Under the pieces are notes generated by a model, which ran no database searches, was not told the origin of the DNA, and worked only from the letters and a program-made list of their open reading frames with translations. From the NCBI GenBank assembly GCA_020635115.1, contig JACKAK010000007.1, forward strand, positions 248,001 through 312,000: a stretch of 64,000 bases of DNA, written 5' to 3'. The translations under genes were made by a program, and so were the position numbers. The stretch is from Halobacteriovoraceae bacterium (lineage in GTDB: Bacteria; Bdellovibrionota; Bacteriovoracia; Bacteriovoracales; Bacteriovoracaceae). This document shows positions 1 through 9,276 of this stretch, piece by piece; within the stretch, counting starts at the first letter, position 1, and each line of letters begins with the position of its first letter.

Positions 1-343
1 TACCACTCAAATCACGTACTTTTCCATCTACAACGAGTGCTTTTGCTCCCTGATAAAGCAAAATATATTTTGAAACAAGATCTCCAATGATTGCTCTACC
101 TTCACAATTATGAGTAAAGATGATGACAATTTCACCTTCTTCGATATGTCGGATTTGTTCATGCACGGCATAATTGGATTCGTTGGCAGTAAACACGCAG
201 CGCACTTTTCCCACCTCGTGGTGCCCTGAGTTGATCGGGAAGATATCTGGTAAAACCCCATTCTTACCAAGAGCGTCAGCGACTTCAGTTGTTGATACTC
301 GGTTTCTTCGAATGTACTTGATAATATTTTCTCTTGTTTCCAT
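1..343 (-). CDS. RraA-like family protein, C-terminus cut by the window edge
   Basis: Reading leftwards from an ATG at 343-341, an open frame of 114 codons runs off the window. The ATG follows a clear GAGGA ribosome site. The translation has GDLVSKYILLYQGAKALVVD followed by GKVRDLSG, which matches the RraA / 4-hydroxy-4-methyl-2-oxoglutarate aldolase fold signature (G-D-x-x-x..GAKG-V-V-D-G-x-x-R-D). Family members include the RNase E inhibitor RraA and divalent-metal class II aldolases; the part visible does not tell them apart. It is the last gene of a leftward run, 14 bases downstream of the ATP-grasp gene, so it could belong to the same sugar operon, but no specific link is visible. Confidence 0.75.
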   Translation of the reverse strand, partial: METRENIIKYIRRNRVSTTEVADALGKNGVLPDIFPINSGHHEVGKVRCVFTANESNYAVHEQIRHIEEGEIVIIFTHNCEGRAIIGDLVSKYILLYQGAKALVVDGKVRDLSG

Positions 344-357
344 AAAAATCCTCAGAT

Positions 358-1548
358 TCAATCGATTTTAAAATATATTAACTCTTGTGCCTGCGCCAGT
401 TTAGAGTAGGCCTTTTGAATGTCAGAGTCAACGCTCAATACATATCCTAGTCTATCGCCATCCCCGTTAACGTCATTTACTTTTTCACCTACATTGACAA
501 ATGAAGCACAAAACACACCTGGCAACTCTCTGGCCTTTTCAAATCCTATGACTTCTTTAACTACGCCCTTGTGAGATGGAAAAAAACTAAGAATTCCCTG
601 TTGCCGATTTGAAAGATCTAATATGACTTTTTCACCAATAGACTGAAGAATTGTACTCTCTACAATATCAAAACCTGAAACCTTAGGGACAAATTCTTCG
701 AAAACTTTAAAACCTCCCCCTCGGCCAGAGAGTTCTACTATCCAAATTTCATTATTATTTATTATTATCTCACTGTGTCCTGGACCGTCGGTATATCCAA
801 GAGATTCGAAGGCCTTAGATATAAAAGAAGAAACTTTTTCCATCAAATGATCTTCATATTGAATCGTTGCTAGTTCATAGGCCACCATTTTTCCATTTAA
901 ATCTAACTTTTTCTTTTTTGTTAAACATAGAAGTTGAGTCACTCCACCAAGAGTGAAAGTTTCAACCGTATGTTCATCTCCAGGAATAAATTCTTCGACG
1001 ATAACTTCTTTGGTGTTAGAAAAATCAAAGGCCCTTTGGATGATTTCATCAAGGTCAGTTGTTAAATAGTTTACTTTGGTAACCCCTCGACTTCCACTGG
1101 AGTCAACTGGTTTAATAATAAGATCAATTGATTGTTCACAAATATATTTTTTTGCCTCATCAGGATTCTCAAAAGATTTCCACTTCAGTCGATTCAAATT
1201 AAATTTTTCAAGAGCTGCACGTTGGAGTTTTTTATTCATTAATTTTAGAGTGACTTCATAACCCGCACAAGGAAGTTGAAAGTGATCCCTTAATTTCCCT
1301 GTCAAAATCATACCTGCCTCAGAGCAAATACTCAGGGCCCCTAATACTTGAGTACCAGTCTTTTCAATTTCGGAGATAATTTCATCAGTGTTTTCAAGTG
1401 AACAAATAATCTTTTTGTTCGCTATTGAAAAACCCTCAGCAGTTGGGTTTGCATCTATGGCGATAACATACAGACCCATTTCCTTGGCCATCTCAATAGC
1501 ACATTTTTGCCATTTTCCAGCAGTAATAAAAATGATACTTTTTTTCAT
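358..1548 (-). CDS. ATP-grasp family ligase
   Basis: 396 residues with the ATP-grasp layout of biotin carboxylase/PurK-like ligases: an N-terminal Rossmann-like part (residues 1-90, FITAGKWQKCAIEMAKEMG), a central nucleotide-binding part with IIKPVDSSGSRGV (about 145-160) and VEEFIPGDEHTVETF (about 185-200), and the metal-binding segment ending VELSGRGGGF (about 275). These enzymes join a carboxylate to an amine through an acyl phosphate. The ATG overlaps the stop of the CMP-sugar synthetase gene (ATGA), so the two are translationally coupled. By context it may amidate or aminoacylate an acidic sugar, but the substrate is not readable from sequence. Confidence 0.8.
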   Translation of the reverse strand: MKKSIIFITAGKWQKCAIEMAKEMGLYVIAIDANPTAEGFSIANKKIICSLENTDEIISEIEKTGTQVLGALSICSEAGMILTGKLRDHFQLPCAGYEVTLKLMNKKLQRAALEKFNLNRLKWKSFENPDEAKKYICEQSIDLIIKPVDSSGSRGVTKVNYLTTDLDEIIQRAFDFSNTKEVIVEEFIPGDEHTVETFTLGGVTQLLCLTKKKKLDLNGKMVAYELATIQYEDHLMEKVSSFISKAFESLGYTDGPGHSEIIINNNEIWIVELSGRGGGFKVFEEFVPKVSGFDIVESTILQSIGEKVILDLSNRQQGILSFFPSHKGVVKEVIGFEKARELPGVFCASFVNVGEKVNDVNGDGDRLGYVLSVDSDIQKAYSKLAQAQELIYFKID

Positions 1549-2237
1549 TCGATAAAGGCCTTGTATTTAGCTTCCGCAATTTTCCAGTCAACGAGATCGT
1601 CAATATCCTGTACTTCATTGCCCTCAAGTATATAGGGAGTTGTTCTCTCTGAAAAAATTTTACCAGTCTTTTGGAAATGCTCATTTTTAAACCAGTAAAA
1701 CTGGCCAGCATCATGATAAAATTTTTCTAGGTCTTGTGATCTTGTAGACATATATTCAGGCCAGGCCCAATTTAGATAGTTATTCTCTATTTTAAAAGAT
1801 CTTTGAATAGGAAAAGAAAAAGAAGTTATAGGGATAACGGTATCTGTGTTTTCATTTTGTAAGAGTTCATAGGATTCGATTAGTTTTTTTGGCGTTATAA
1901 ATGGTGCTGTAGGATATAGACAGCATATATGTTCATAATATTCACCCATGCCTTCAAGACCATCCAGGACCTCTTTAACAACATCTACAGTCGTTGCAAA
2001 ATCATCGGAGTTTTTACTCGTTCTCATAAAAGGAATTTCAGCTCCAGCTTTTTTTGATATTTCAGCTATTTCATTATCGTCAGTGCTTACAATAACTCGA
2101 GAAAAAATTTTACTTTTGAGTGCAGCATCTATTGAGTATTCGATTAATGGACGGCCCAAAAATAAGCGAATATTTTTGCGAGGAATTCTCTTGCTTCCAC
2201 CTCTGGCCGTAATGATGGCCAATACTTTTTTCTTCAT
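1545..2237 (-). CDS. CMP-nonulosonate (pseudaminate/neuraminate-type) cytidylyltransferase
   Basis: 230 residues. The N-terminus IITARGGSKRIPRKNIRLF is the CTP-binding signature of the NeuA/PseF family, followed by LIEYSIDAA, VSTDDNEIA and LYPTAPF, all conserved in acylneuraminate cytidylyltransferases. The start is set at the ATG at 2237-2235, directly before the signature and after AAAGG; an upstream in-frame start at 2273 would add 12 unlikely residues. The enzyme activates a sialic-acid-like sugar with CMP. Its ATGA overlap with the ATP-grasp gene suggests both act on the same sugar. No NeuB/PseI synthase is in the window, so which nonulosonic acid is used cannot be decided. Confidence 0.85.
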   Translation of the reverse strand: MKKKVLAIITARGGSKRIPRKNIRLFLGRPLIEYSIDAALKSKIFSRVIVSTDDNEIAEISKKAGAEIPFMRTSKNSDDFATTVDVVKEVLDGLEGMGEYYEHICCLYPTAPFITPKKLIESYELLQNENTDTVIPITSFSFPIQRSFKIENNYLNWAWPEYMSTRSQDLEKFYHDAGQFYWFKNEHFQKTGKIFSERTTPYILEGNEVQDIDDLVDWKIAEAKYKAFIE

Positions 2238-2322
2238 AACGCAACCTTTAAAAAAATGAATTAAATATAACAAATATTAGCTTGAAGTGAAAATATAAAG
2301 CGATTAATTAAGTAATTAAACA

Positions 2323-2328
2323 TATAAT
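2323..2328 (+). promoter_or_regulatory. candidate -10 element for the 2349 operon
   Basis: A TATAAT hexamer lies about 20 bases before the TTG start of the oxidoreductase gene, inside the 111-base divergent spacer. No convincing -35 hexamer is seen at 16-18 bases, so this is a weak call. Confidence 0.25.
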
Positions 2329-2348
2329 GACTCGACATTGGAGGAAAT

Positions 2349-3305
2349 TTGAAAGGCCTAATAATTGGTAGCGGCAAAATGGGAGCTCTTAATGGGGAGA
2401 GCTTAGGGAATAGTTTTTATTCCCATGCTGCAGTTTATAAACATTTAAACGAAATTTCTGAATTTGCTATTTTTGATACCGATAGCAAGGCGCTCAAAAA
2501 GGCATGTGACCTTTGGAAAGTTGTAGGTTTTGATCAATTCCATTTGGCAATTGAAAAATTTTGTCCTGATATTGTGAGTATTTGTACACCCACAGAAAGT
2601 CATTTGGAATATATAGAAATTCTTTCAAATAAAAATATAAAAATAATTTTTTGTGAAAAGCCGCTTGTTGCGAGTCTATCTGAGTATGAAAAATTAAGGG
2701 ATATCTCTACTCCCATTTCCGTAAATTATGCAAGAAACTTTGATCCTGAAATAGAAATACTTAAAAATGAAATGAGAGAAAGTAAATATGGCAAACTTCT
2801 CAATGTAAATTTCAAATATTGCAAAGGCATTCTAAATTCTGGCTGTCACAGTATCGCACTACTTTTTGAACTTTTAGGATTGCCAATTGATTATAAAATA
2901 TTATCTGGAAAATTTGATTATTCTGAAAAAGATCCGACCATTGATTGTTGGCTATCATTTGAAAATTGCAGCAATGTCTATTTAATGGGAATGGATGCGA
3001 GAAGTCATTTTGTTTTTGATTATGAATTTTATTTTGAAAAAGCAAAAGTATCCTTCTGTGATCTTGGTTACCAAGTGTCAAAAAGTACTTTAAAACCTAG
3101 TGAACGATTTGCAGGATATTCAAACTTAGCGACCGAGAAAACATATTCAGGTCAATTGACTCACTCACTTTTACATTACATTTCAAGTGGATTAGAACAT
3201 ATTAAAAATAAGCAACAAGTAAAATGTAGTTTAGATTTGGCCTACACGGTGGAATCATTTATACATAAATTAATTCAAGAATATTTAGGTGGAAAAAATG
3301 ACTAA
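2349..3305 (+). CDS. Gfo/Idh/MocA-family sugar oxidoreductase
   Basis: 318 residues starting at TTG, immediately after GGAGG (2340-2344). The N-terminal NAD(P)-binding motif is GLIIGSGKMG. The family signature EKPL is present in IIFCEKPLVASLSEYEKL (about residues 98-115), and NYARNFDP follows. Family enzymes oxidise or reduce nucleotide-bound or free sugars with NAD(P). It is the first gene of a rightward run of three, and its stop overlaps the aminotransferase start by 8 bases. An oxidoreductase coupled to a DegT aminotransferase suggests conversion of a hydroxyl to a keto and then an amino group, which is inference from order. Confidence 0.85.
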   Translation: MKGLIIGSGKMGALNGESLGNSFYSHAAVYKHLNEISEFAIFDTDSKALKKACDLWKVVGFDQFHLAIEKFCPDIVSICTPTESHLEYIEILSNKNIKIIFCEKPLVASLSEYEKLRDISTPISVNYARNFDPEIEILKNEMRESKYGKLLNVNFKYCKGILNSGCHSIALLFELLGLPIDYKILSGKFDYSEKDPTIDCWLSFENCSNVYLMGMDARSHFVFDYEFYFEKAKVSFCDLGYQVSKSTLKPSERFAGYSNLATEKTYSGQLTHSLLHYISSGLEHIKNKQQVKCSLDLAYTVESFIHKLIQEYLGGKND

Positions 3306-4605
3306 GTTAGCAATTCATGGTGGATCAAAAGTTCGTAACAAACTTTTCCCAGGATATTTTGTTTTAGGAGAGGAAGAAGCACAGGCCGCATATAATGTTG
3401 TCAAATCTGGTATTCTTTCTAAGTACCTTGGTTGTTGGCACGAAGATTTCTTTGGAGGGCCTCAAGTTCAGGCCTTTGAAAAAGAATGGGGAGAGTTATT
3501 TGAATCTATTCACTGTGTTTCAGTTAATTCGAATACAAGTGGAATTATTTGTGCACTTGGAGCGATAGGTTTGGGCCCAGGAGATGAAGTTATAGTCACA
3601 GGTTATTCGATGTCTATATCTGCATCTGCTCCTCTTTTTTATGGGGCCACACCAGTCTTTGCTGATGTAGAAGATGATTGTTTTTGTATAAGTCCTAAAA
3701 GTATTGAGAGCAAAATTACACCAAATACGAAAGCTATTATTGCTGTTGATATATTTGGCCAGCCCAGCGATTTTGATGAACTCAATCGCATTAAAAAACA
3801 ATATAATTTAATGATAATTGAGGATACGGCGCAAGCTCCCTATGCAAAATTTAGAAATAAATTTGCAGGAAATTTAGGAGACATTGGAATTTTTTCTTTG
3901 AATTATCATAAGCATATTCACACAGGTGAAGGTGGAATGATCGTTACAGATAATGATGACTTGGCCATGAGGTGTAGACTTATCAGGAATCATGCTGAAG
4001 CCGTTGTTGACGGCATGAAATATGATGGTGACCTCACAAATATGATCGGGATGAATTTAAGAATGCCTGAAATTGAGGCCGCTATTGGAAGAAGCCTTCT
4101 TAAAAAACTTCCAAGTCTAATCAATATGCGCCTTGAAAATGTTCAATACATGGAAGAAAAATTGAAAAAAATAGATTTTTTAACAATGCCTAAGGTACGA
4201 GAACATGCAACACATGTTTATTATGCTCATCCAATGAAATTTGATTCAGCAAAAGCTAATAACAAAACAAGATCTCAATTTGTTCAGGCCGTAAGAGCAG
4301 AGCTGATGCCTTGTGAAAAGAGAGAGACCGAAGGAGTTTTAATTGGTGAAGGATACGTTAAACCTCTTTATTTACAGAGTGTGTATCAGAAAAAAATTGC
4401 TTTTGGAAAGGCAAACTATCCCTTTGAATCACCTCTTAACAAAAATCCTATGAACTATGAACGTGGAATTTGTCCTATTACTGAAGATTTGCATTTCAAT
4501 AAACTTATTTCTCATGAACTAATGAGACCAGGTATGTCTAAAGAAGATTTAGACGACGTATGTAATGCTTTTATTAAAGTTGCCGAAAACTTGGAACAAT
4601 TGTAG
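3298..4605 (+). CDS. DegT/DnrJ/EryC1/StrS-family sugar aminotransferase
   Basis: 435 residues from the ATG at 3298, which follows GGTGG (3288-3292); a GTG at 3289 is possible but sits on that ribosome site. The PLP fold type I features are clear: NSNTSGIICAL, EDTAQAPYAKF, and the lysine region FSLNYHKHIHTGEGG. The protein is longer than most members (about 370-400), with extra C-terminal sequence including the segment around PLYLQSVYQKK. It would transfer an amino group from glutamate to a keto-sugar nucleotide. It overlaps the preceding oxidoreductase gene by 8 bases, so the two probably act in sequence. Confidence 0.88.
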   Translation: MTKLAIHGGSKVRNKLFPGYFVLGEEEAQAAYNVVKSGILSKYLGCWHEDFFGGPQVQAFEKEWGELFESIHCVSVNSNTSGIICALGAIGLGPGDEVIVTGYSMSISASAPLFYGATPVFADVEDDCFCISPKSIESKITPNTKAIIAVDIFGQPSDFDELNRIKKQYNLMIIEDTAQAPYAKFRNKFAGNLGDIGIFSLNYHKHIHTGEGGMIVTDNDDLAMRCRLIRNHAEAVVDGMKYDGDLTNMIGMNLRMPEIEAAIGRSLLKKLPSLINMRLENVQYMEEKLKKIDFLTMPKVREHATHVYYAHPMKFDSAKANNKTRSQFVQAVRAELMPCEKRETEGVLIGEGYVKPLYLQSVYQKKIAFGKANYPFESPLNKNPMNYERGICPITEDLHFNKLISHELMRPGMSKEDLDDVCNAFIKVAENLEQL

Positions 4606-4635
4606 TTTAGATTTTAATTAACAAAGGGCCTGATT

Positions 4636-5544
4636 GTGGCGTTTACACGATGTTGTATTAATTTATTAATTGAAGACATGAAATCGTACAATGGAAAATT
4701 TGATTCCATTCTGACACTGGGAAGACAATTTGCATATTTTAATGATCATGAATTAAAAAATATTCTCAATCGTCACGGGATTCAAAACAATGTGAGCATT
4801 GAACCAAAACTTTCACATATTTCACAACTATCAAATCAGGGATTTTTAGACGACGAGTATGTTCTTAAAAAGATTGGTTTTAAAAATGTGGAGTCAGTCG
4901 ATTATTCAGATTTTGAAAAATGCACTTGGACCCATGACCTTAATAATCCTGTTCCTGAACAGTATCATAATAAATATGATTACATTGTTGATGATGGAAC
5001 TATGGAACATGTGTTTGATCAAATTCAAGTATTAAAAAATATTCATCTTATGTTAAAAGAAGGCGGGAGAATAATCCACATTAACCCTTCTTCAAATAAT
5101 TTTGACCATAGTTTTTATATGTATTCTCCTACATTTTTTTTAGACTATTATTGCGCAAATAAATATCAGATAAATGACACAAAATTAATTTTCTTCGATG
5201 GAACTAAATCACCTCAGAAAGTAGTTAAAAAAGTTTATTCATATAGAGCAGGAGCAATGGGATTAAGAAGGACATTTAAATGTAATAAGACCGTGGCCAT
5301 TTTTTTTAGTGGAACCAAAAAGACAGAAAGTGTGATGGGACAAATCCCACAACAAAGTGGTTATGTTTCACAATGGGAAGATGAATATTCCCATCAAACT
5401 TCTCAAGTTGGTAAGAGATCTAAATCTCTTAAATCCATTTTGAGAAATAATCTCTTCACAAAAAAGATTTACCAACTTTTACAAGCTGTCTATAGGTACT
5501 ATCTCAATAATTTTGGGACACTCAAATATCTTGGGAAATATTAG
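4636..5544 (+). CDS. SAM-dependent methyltransferase-like protein
   Basis: 302 residues from a GTG at 4636 preceded by AAAGGG. The segment YDYIVDDGTMEHVFDQIQ, followed by LKNIHLMLKEGGRIIHINP, resembles motifs II-III of class I methyltransferases. The glycine-rich motif I is degenerate (SILTLGRQFAYF), so it may bind SAM weakly or have another role. The C-terminal 60 residues are basic. Its stop overlaps the convergent epimerase stop by four bases (TTAG). It ends the rightward run with the oxidoreductase and aminotransferase, so it plausibly decorates the same sugar. Confidence 0.6.
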   Translation: MAFTRCCINLLIEDMKSYNGKFDSILTLGRQFAYFNDHELKNILNRHGIQNNVSIEPKLSHISQLSNQGFLDDEYVLKKIGFKNVESVDYSDFEKCTWTHDLNNPVPEQYHNKYDYIVDDGTMEHVFDQIQVLKNIHLMLKEGGRIIHINPSSNNFDHSFYMYSPTFFLDYYCANKYQINDTKLIFFDGTKSPQKVVKKVYSYRAGAMGLRRTFKCNKTVAIFFSGTKKTESVMGQIPQQSGYVSQWEDEYSHQTSQVGKRSKSLKSILRNNLFTKKIYQLLQAVYRYYLNNFGTLKYLGKY

Positions 5545-6536
5545 TTATTTTTAATATTTGTCCACCATGGATTTTTCTTGGCCCATTGGATGATTTCATC
5601 AATCCCTTGATCTAATGTTGTCGTCGCTTCCCAATTCAAAAGTTCTTTTGCTTTTTCCACACTTGGAACTCTTCTTTGAATATCTTCATAAGTTTCACCA
5701 AGCCTTTTATCCGTTTGAAAATCTTCCATACTTAATGATTCATTTCCAACTTTTTTCAAAATGAGCTCGATCACTTCTTTCATCGTGTTTTCAACAGGTC
5801 GACCTAAATTGAAGTCTTCACCAATGGCCCTCTCACTCTCAACAACTTTAATAAGTCCCTGGATTATATCTTTTACATAAGTAAAACATCTTGTTTGCAA
5901 CCCTCCATCATAGCAATAGGGGTTTTGGCCATTTATGGCCCTTTGTACAGATTGAGAAACAACAAAAATCGGATTTTGCTTAGGCCCATAAGCATTGAAA
6001 AAACGTACAATTGACATAGGAAATTGATTTGCGTGAAATAGGCCATAAAGCATATGTTCACATGTTGCTTTACTCGTACTATAGCACCATCTGTCTTTGG
6101 ATGTGTGACCTAAAACTCTATCATCTGTTTCTTTCCACGGAATATTAGGATTTTTTCCAAATACTTCACTTGTAGAGCTGAAAATAAAACGCATATTATC
6201 TTTAAGGGCAACTTCTAATAAATTTTTAGTCCCTAAAACTGAGATATCAATTAGGTCTAGAGGTTTACTCAAGTAGTGCTTTATACCAACAATAGATGCC
6301 AGATGAAATAGAGCATCAGCATCCTTGTCATAAAATTTTTCGATATCTTTTTTATTTCGAATATCGCCTTGAACATACTCAAAATTTTGATGGTTTTTTA
6401 CTAGGTCTAGATTTCTAGTATTCTCAAGTGGAAGATAATCGAGCACTCTAACAAAGTTACCTTTTTCAAGAAGTTCTTCAACAAGGTGACTTCCAATAAA
6501 TCCTGCTGCACCTGTAACAAGGTATTTTTTACTCAT
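5541..6536 (-). CDS. NAD-dependent sugar epimerase/dehydratase
   Basis: 331 residues of the extended short-chain dehydrogenase class. The Rossmann motif is GAAGFIGSHL (residues 8-17) and the catalytic YxxxK is in CYSTSKATCE (about 152-156), with VRFFNAYGP and the C-terminal RVPSVEKAKELLNWE segment also typical. The overall pattern is near UDP-glucuronate decarboxylases and dTDP-glucose dehydratases. The ATG overlaps the stop of the UDP-sugar dehydrogenase (ATGA). That pairing suggests the product of that dehydrogenase, a UDP-uronate, is its substrate, giving an epimerised or decarboxylated sugar. The exact reaction is not resolved. Confidence 0.85.
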   Translation of the reverse strand: MSKKYLVTGAAGFIGSHLVEELLEKGNFVRVLDYLPLENTRNLDLVKNHQNFEYVQGDIRNKKDIEKFYDKDADALFHLASIVGIKHYLSKPLDLIDISVLGTKNLLEVALKDNMRFIFSSTSEVFGKNPNIPWKETDDRVLGHTSKDRWCYSTSKATCEHMLYGLFHANQFPMSIVRFFNAYGPKQNPIFVVSQSVQRAINGQNPYCYDGGLQTRCFTYVKDIIQGLIKVVESERAIGEDFNLGRPVENTMKEVIELILKKVGNESLSMEDFQTDKRLGETYEDIQRRVPSVEKAKELLNWEATTTLDQGIDEIIQWAKKNPWWTNIKNN

Positions 6537-7846
6537 CTTCCAACTCCCATATAAGTAAGTCCATGTTCTCTAAGAGATTTTATAATTTCTTTTGAATAAA
6601 AAATTCGTCCATCAAAAACAAGTCCACCACTTCCAAGTGAATCTGCAAGTTGTCGAGGAGAAATGTCTTTCAATTGATCATGAGCGGCCAAAAAGAGTAC
6701 TCCTTTCGCATCTTTTAGAGTTTCTTCAATTGAATTACTTATAGGTAGATCAGTGACCATTTTCGCATCATGTTCATGCACTAAGGGATCGCAAATTGAT
6801 ATTTGAAATCCCTGTTTTTGAAGATAATCAATTGTTCCCTTAACTGGAGAAAACCTACAATCACCAGTATTGTTCTTGAATGCAATACCCATGATTGCAA
6901 GTTTGGTTTCTTCTGGTTTACTTCCTTGATCTAGAAAGTATTGTTCAATTTTTTTGGCAGAATAGAGTGGCATTTCATCATTTATTAATCTCGACAATTT
7001 TGGTGTTTCTAGTTCTAGTCCATGCTGATGGCCAAGCTTGTGGACAAACCAAGGATCCTTTGTAAGACAATATCCACCGACACCAACTGAAGGGAATAAA
7101 ATATTCACATGATGCATGCCTTTTTGAAGTGAATTAGCGGCAATAATAACATCCATAACATCAATTTTTTCTTTGTCACAAAGTTTCGCTAAATCATGGG
7201 CCATTGCAATATTGAGATCTATCCACCAATTATCTGCAAGCTTGACCATCTCAGCTGTACGCGAGTTTTCTACTTCAATAACTTTTACATCAATTGTTTC
7301 TTGCCAAAATTTAGTGACGACTTTTGTACTCTCTTCATCCACTCCACCAACTACAATTGGGATTGAAAGAAGTTCATCTACGGCCTTTCCTTCAGCTAAA
7401 CGTTCTGGAGAGAAAGCAATATGAACTTTTTTGTGTGACAGTAATGGTGCAACAATATCCTCTGTTGTTCTAGGAGGAACTGTGCTTTTTAATGTAATAA
7501 CTTGCCCATCTTGAATATAAGGGGCAATACTTTCTGTTGCACCTTTAATCTGGGTAAGATCTGGCGTAAAATCTTCCGAAAGTGGAGTTCCCACAGTGAT
7601 AACAACAATATTAACATCCTTAACTACTGAAGGATCATTTGAAATTCTTAGTCTTTTATTTGCAACATTTTCCTTTATCAGTTTTTCTAGTTTGGGTTCA
7701 CTAAATGGTGACTCACCCTTTGAAACTTTATCAATAATAAAAGGATTTTGTTCTATACCTACAACATCGCAACCTCTGTCAGCAAGTACTGCGCCAATTA
7801 CAGAACCAATATATCCAAATCCTAGAATTGCTACTTTTGTAGTCAT
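6533..7846 (-). CDS. UDP-glucose/GDP-mannose-family nucleotide-sugar 6-dehydrogenase (WecC-like)
   Basis: 437 residues from the ATG at 7846-7844, which has AAGGAG nine bases upstream; an in-frame start at 7879 lacks this. The NAD-binding motif is ILGFGYIGSVIGAVLADRG, and the catalytic cysteine is in GVGGYCLTKDPWF. The C-terminal domain has GIAFKNNTGDCRFSP, the usual signature, and the motif set looks closer to UDP-ManNAc dehydrogenase (WecC) than to UDP-glucose dehydrogenase. It oxidises C6 of a nucleotide sugar to a carboxylate with two NAD. It is coupled by ATGA overlap to the downstream epimerase. Confidence 0.88.
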   Translation of the reverse strand: MTTKVAILGFGYIGSVIGAVLADRGCDVVGIEQNPFIIDKVSKGESPFSEPKLEKLIKENVANKRLRISNDPSVVKDVNIVVITVGTPLSEDFTPDLTQIKGATESIAPYIQDGQVITLKSTVPPRTTEDIVAPLLSHKKVHIAFSPERLAEGKAVDELLSIPIVVGGVDEESTKVVTKFWQETIDVKVIEVENSRTAEMVKLADNWWIDLNIAMAHDLAKLCDKEKIDVMDVIIAANSLQKGMHHVNILFPSVGVGGYCLTKDPWFVHKLGHQHGLELETPKLSRLINDEMPLYSAKKIEQYFLDQGSKPEETKLAIMGIAFKNNTGDCRFSPVKGTIDYLQKQGFQISICDPLVHEHDAKMVTDLPISNSIEETLKDAKGVLFLAAHDQLKDISPRQLADSLGSGGLVFDGRIFYSKEIIKSLREHGLTYMGVGR

Positions 7847-7946
7847 TTTACGGGACTCCTTAATAGATTTTGAGGACATCTAAACGTGCCTAAATTATCA
7901 TTAGGCCACTCATTTTACAAGCTAAGGCACATAGCAAAATAATTGC

Positions 7947-9086
7947 TTATTCCTGATAACATCCCTTACAAACAGAAGGAATTTCTCCTGTAAGATGCGC
8001 CCTTCTAAATTCTTGGTAAACTTTACTGTTCCATTGTTGAGTAAAGCTTTCACCTACGTCACCCAAATTATGAGTATCAGGATTCCCAAGCATACAACAG
8101 GGAACAATCTTCATGTCAGATGAAATATAGGCCCGCTCAAAGGGCCAAGCACATCTTTTTCCCAGATCTTTTTTTGTAGAATATTTGGAGGTTACGTACC
8201 AGAAATAAACATCAATGCCTTTTTCTTTACCTCGTTGCAATAATGATAGGCCTCTTTCTTGGTCAAATTCAGAAATAATTGAACTGCTATTTTTCTCATT
8301 CCACTCTTCTTGTCCCCAATCGGTGAGATCAATAGAAAAAACCATACAAGGGAAATTCATCTGCGCGCCAAGATCAACCAGTTGTTCTAATTCGTGGTTA
8401 TTACCCTTTTGCACACATGTCCACATCTTCGTATAGGGGCGTCCTTGCTTTGCGGCATATTCATTAATGAGTTTACAATTCTCAACAACCTTTTCGAAAT
8501 TTGAATTGCGTCGTATCGACTCGAAGGTTTGCTTAGTTGCTCCATCAATAGAAATCTGGATTTCATTCGCCCCACTATCGATAAGTTTTTTATAATTATC
8601 ATGCATATGGAGAGTGGAAGCATTTGTCACAGTTCTTACCCAAATGCGCTCAGCTCGTGCATACTTAATCATTTCGTAATATTCATCTCCGCCAAAAGTC
8701 GGCTCGCCCATCCCTTGGATTTTTATTTCAACGATTCCATATTGCTCATCCATAAATTTCTTATAGTCACTAAAACTCATGTCCTTTGCTCGACGGCCAT
8801 TTTTCCATTCACTAACTTGACACATTGTGCATCTGAAATTGCACCGACTTACATTCTCAATATCCATTTTAATTGGCAAATAATCTAAGACTTCACTACG
8901 ATTTGAACTTTGGTATTTTTCAAAATTTATCTTACGTTTTTCGTTTGTTTTCAAACACGCTTCACGCTCACTGTTATAGTGTTCCCAGCCACCTGCAGGG
9001 ATAGGTAAAGGCAAATCAATTTTTTCTTTTAAAAACTGTGCTCTATCTTTGTCTTGCTTGAGTAGTTCGTGCTCTACATTGTTCAT
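7947..9086 (-). CDS. radical SAM protein with C-terminal SPASM-type cysteines
   Basis: 379 residues. The radical SAM cluster motif is RCNFRCTMC, cysteines C82, C86 and C89 (CX3CX2C). GMGEPTFGGDE and IQISIDGATKQTFESIR are typical core elements. The C-terminal part has further cysteines (KRCAWPFERAYISSD, VPCCMLGN, CKGCYQE at the very end), as in SPASM/Twitch enzymes holding auxiliary iron-sulfur clusters. Such enzymes modify peptides or carbohydrates. The gene stands alone on the reverse strand between a UDP-sugar dehydrogenase and the IS21 element. Context suggests action on a surface carbohydrate, but the substrate is unknown. Confidence 0.85.
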   Translation of the reverse strand: MNNVEHELLKQDKDRAQFLKEKIDLPLPIPAGGWEHYNSEREACLKTNEKRKINFEKYQSSNRSEVLDYLPIKMDIENVSRCNFRCTMCQVSEWKNGRRAKDMSFSDYKKFMDEQYGIVEIKIQGMGEPTFGGDEYYEMIKYARAERIWVRTVTNASTLHMHDNYKKLIDSGANEIQISIDGATKQTFESIRRNSNFEKVVENCKLINEYAAKQGRPYTKMWTCVQKGNNHELEQLVDLGAQMNFPCMVFSIDLTDWGQEEWNEKNSSSIISEFDQERGLSLLQRGKEKGIDVYFWYVTSKYSTKKDLGKRCAWPFERAYISSDMKIVPCCMLGNPDTHNLGDVGESFTQQWNSKVYQEFRRAHLTGEIPSVCKGCYQE

Positions 9087-9177
9087 TTGTCTTCCTCGAC
9101 TTGATAATATTCATTATAAGTATCCTTTTTAACTTTCTGAACATAGTATTACAACCAAAAATCAAGAAATGACTTTG

Positions 9178-9227
9178 TGTAAATTTTAATTGAATAATCC
9201 CCAAAAATTACATTTGAAAATTCCCCA
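9178..9227. repeat. IS21 left end with two terminal repeats
   Basis: The outer repeat is 9178-9203, starting TGTAAATTTTAATTGAA and ending CCCCA. The inner repeat 9211-9227 (CATTTGAAAATTCCCCA) is the exact reverse complement of 11311-11327. Confidence 0.85.
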
Positions 9228-9276
9228 CGCATAGCAGTGTACAATGTAAACACTAACAATTTTCATGGAGGAATAA

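Noticed and set aside
28..270. 80-codon reverse open frame at the left edge
   Set aside because: The RraA-like frame in another phase over the same bases has a ribosome site and clear family motifs.
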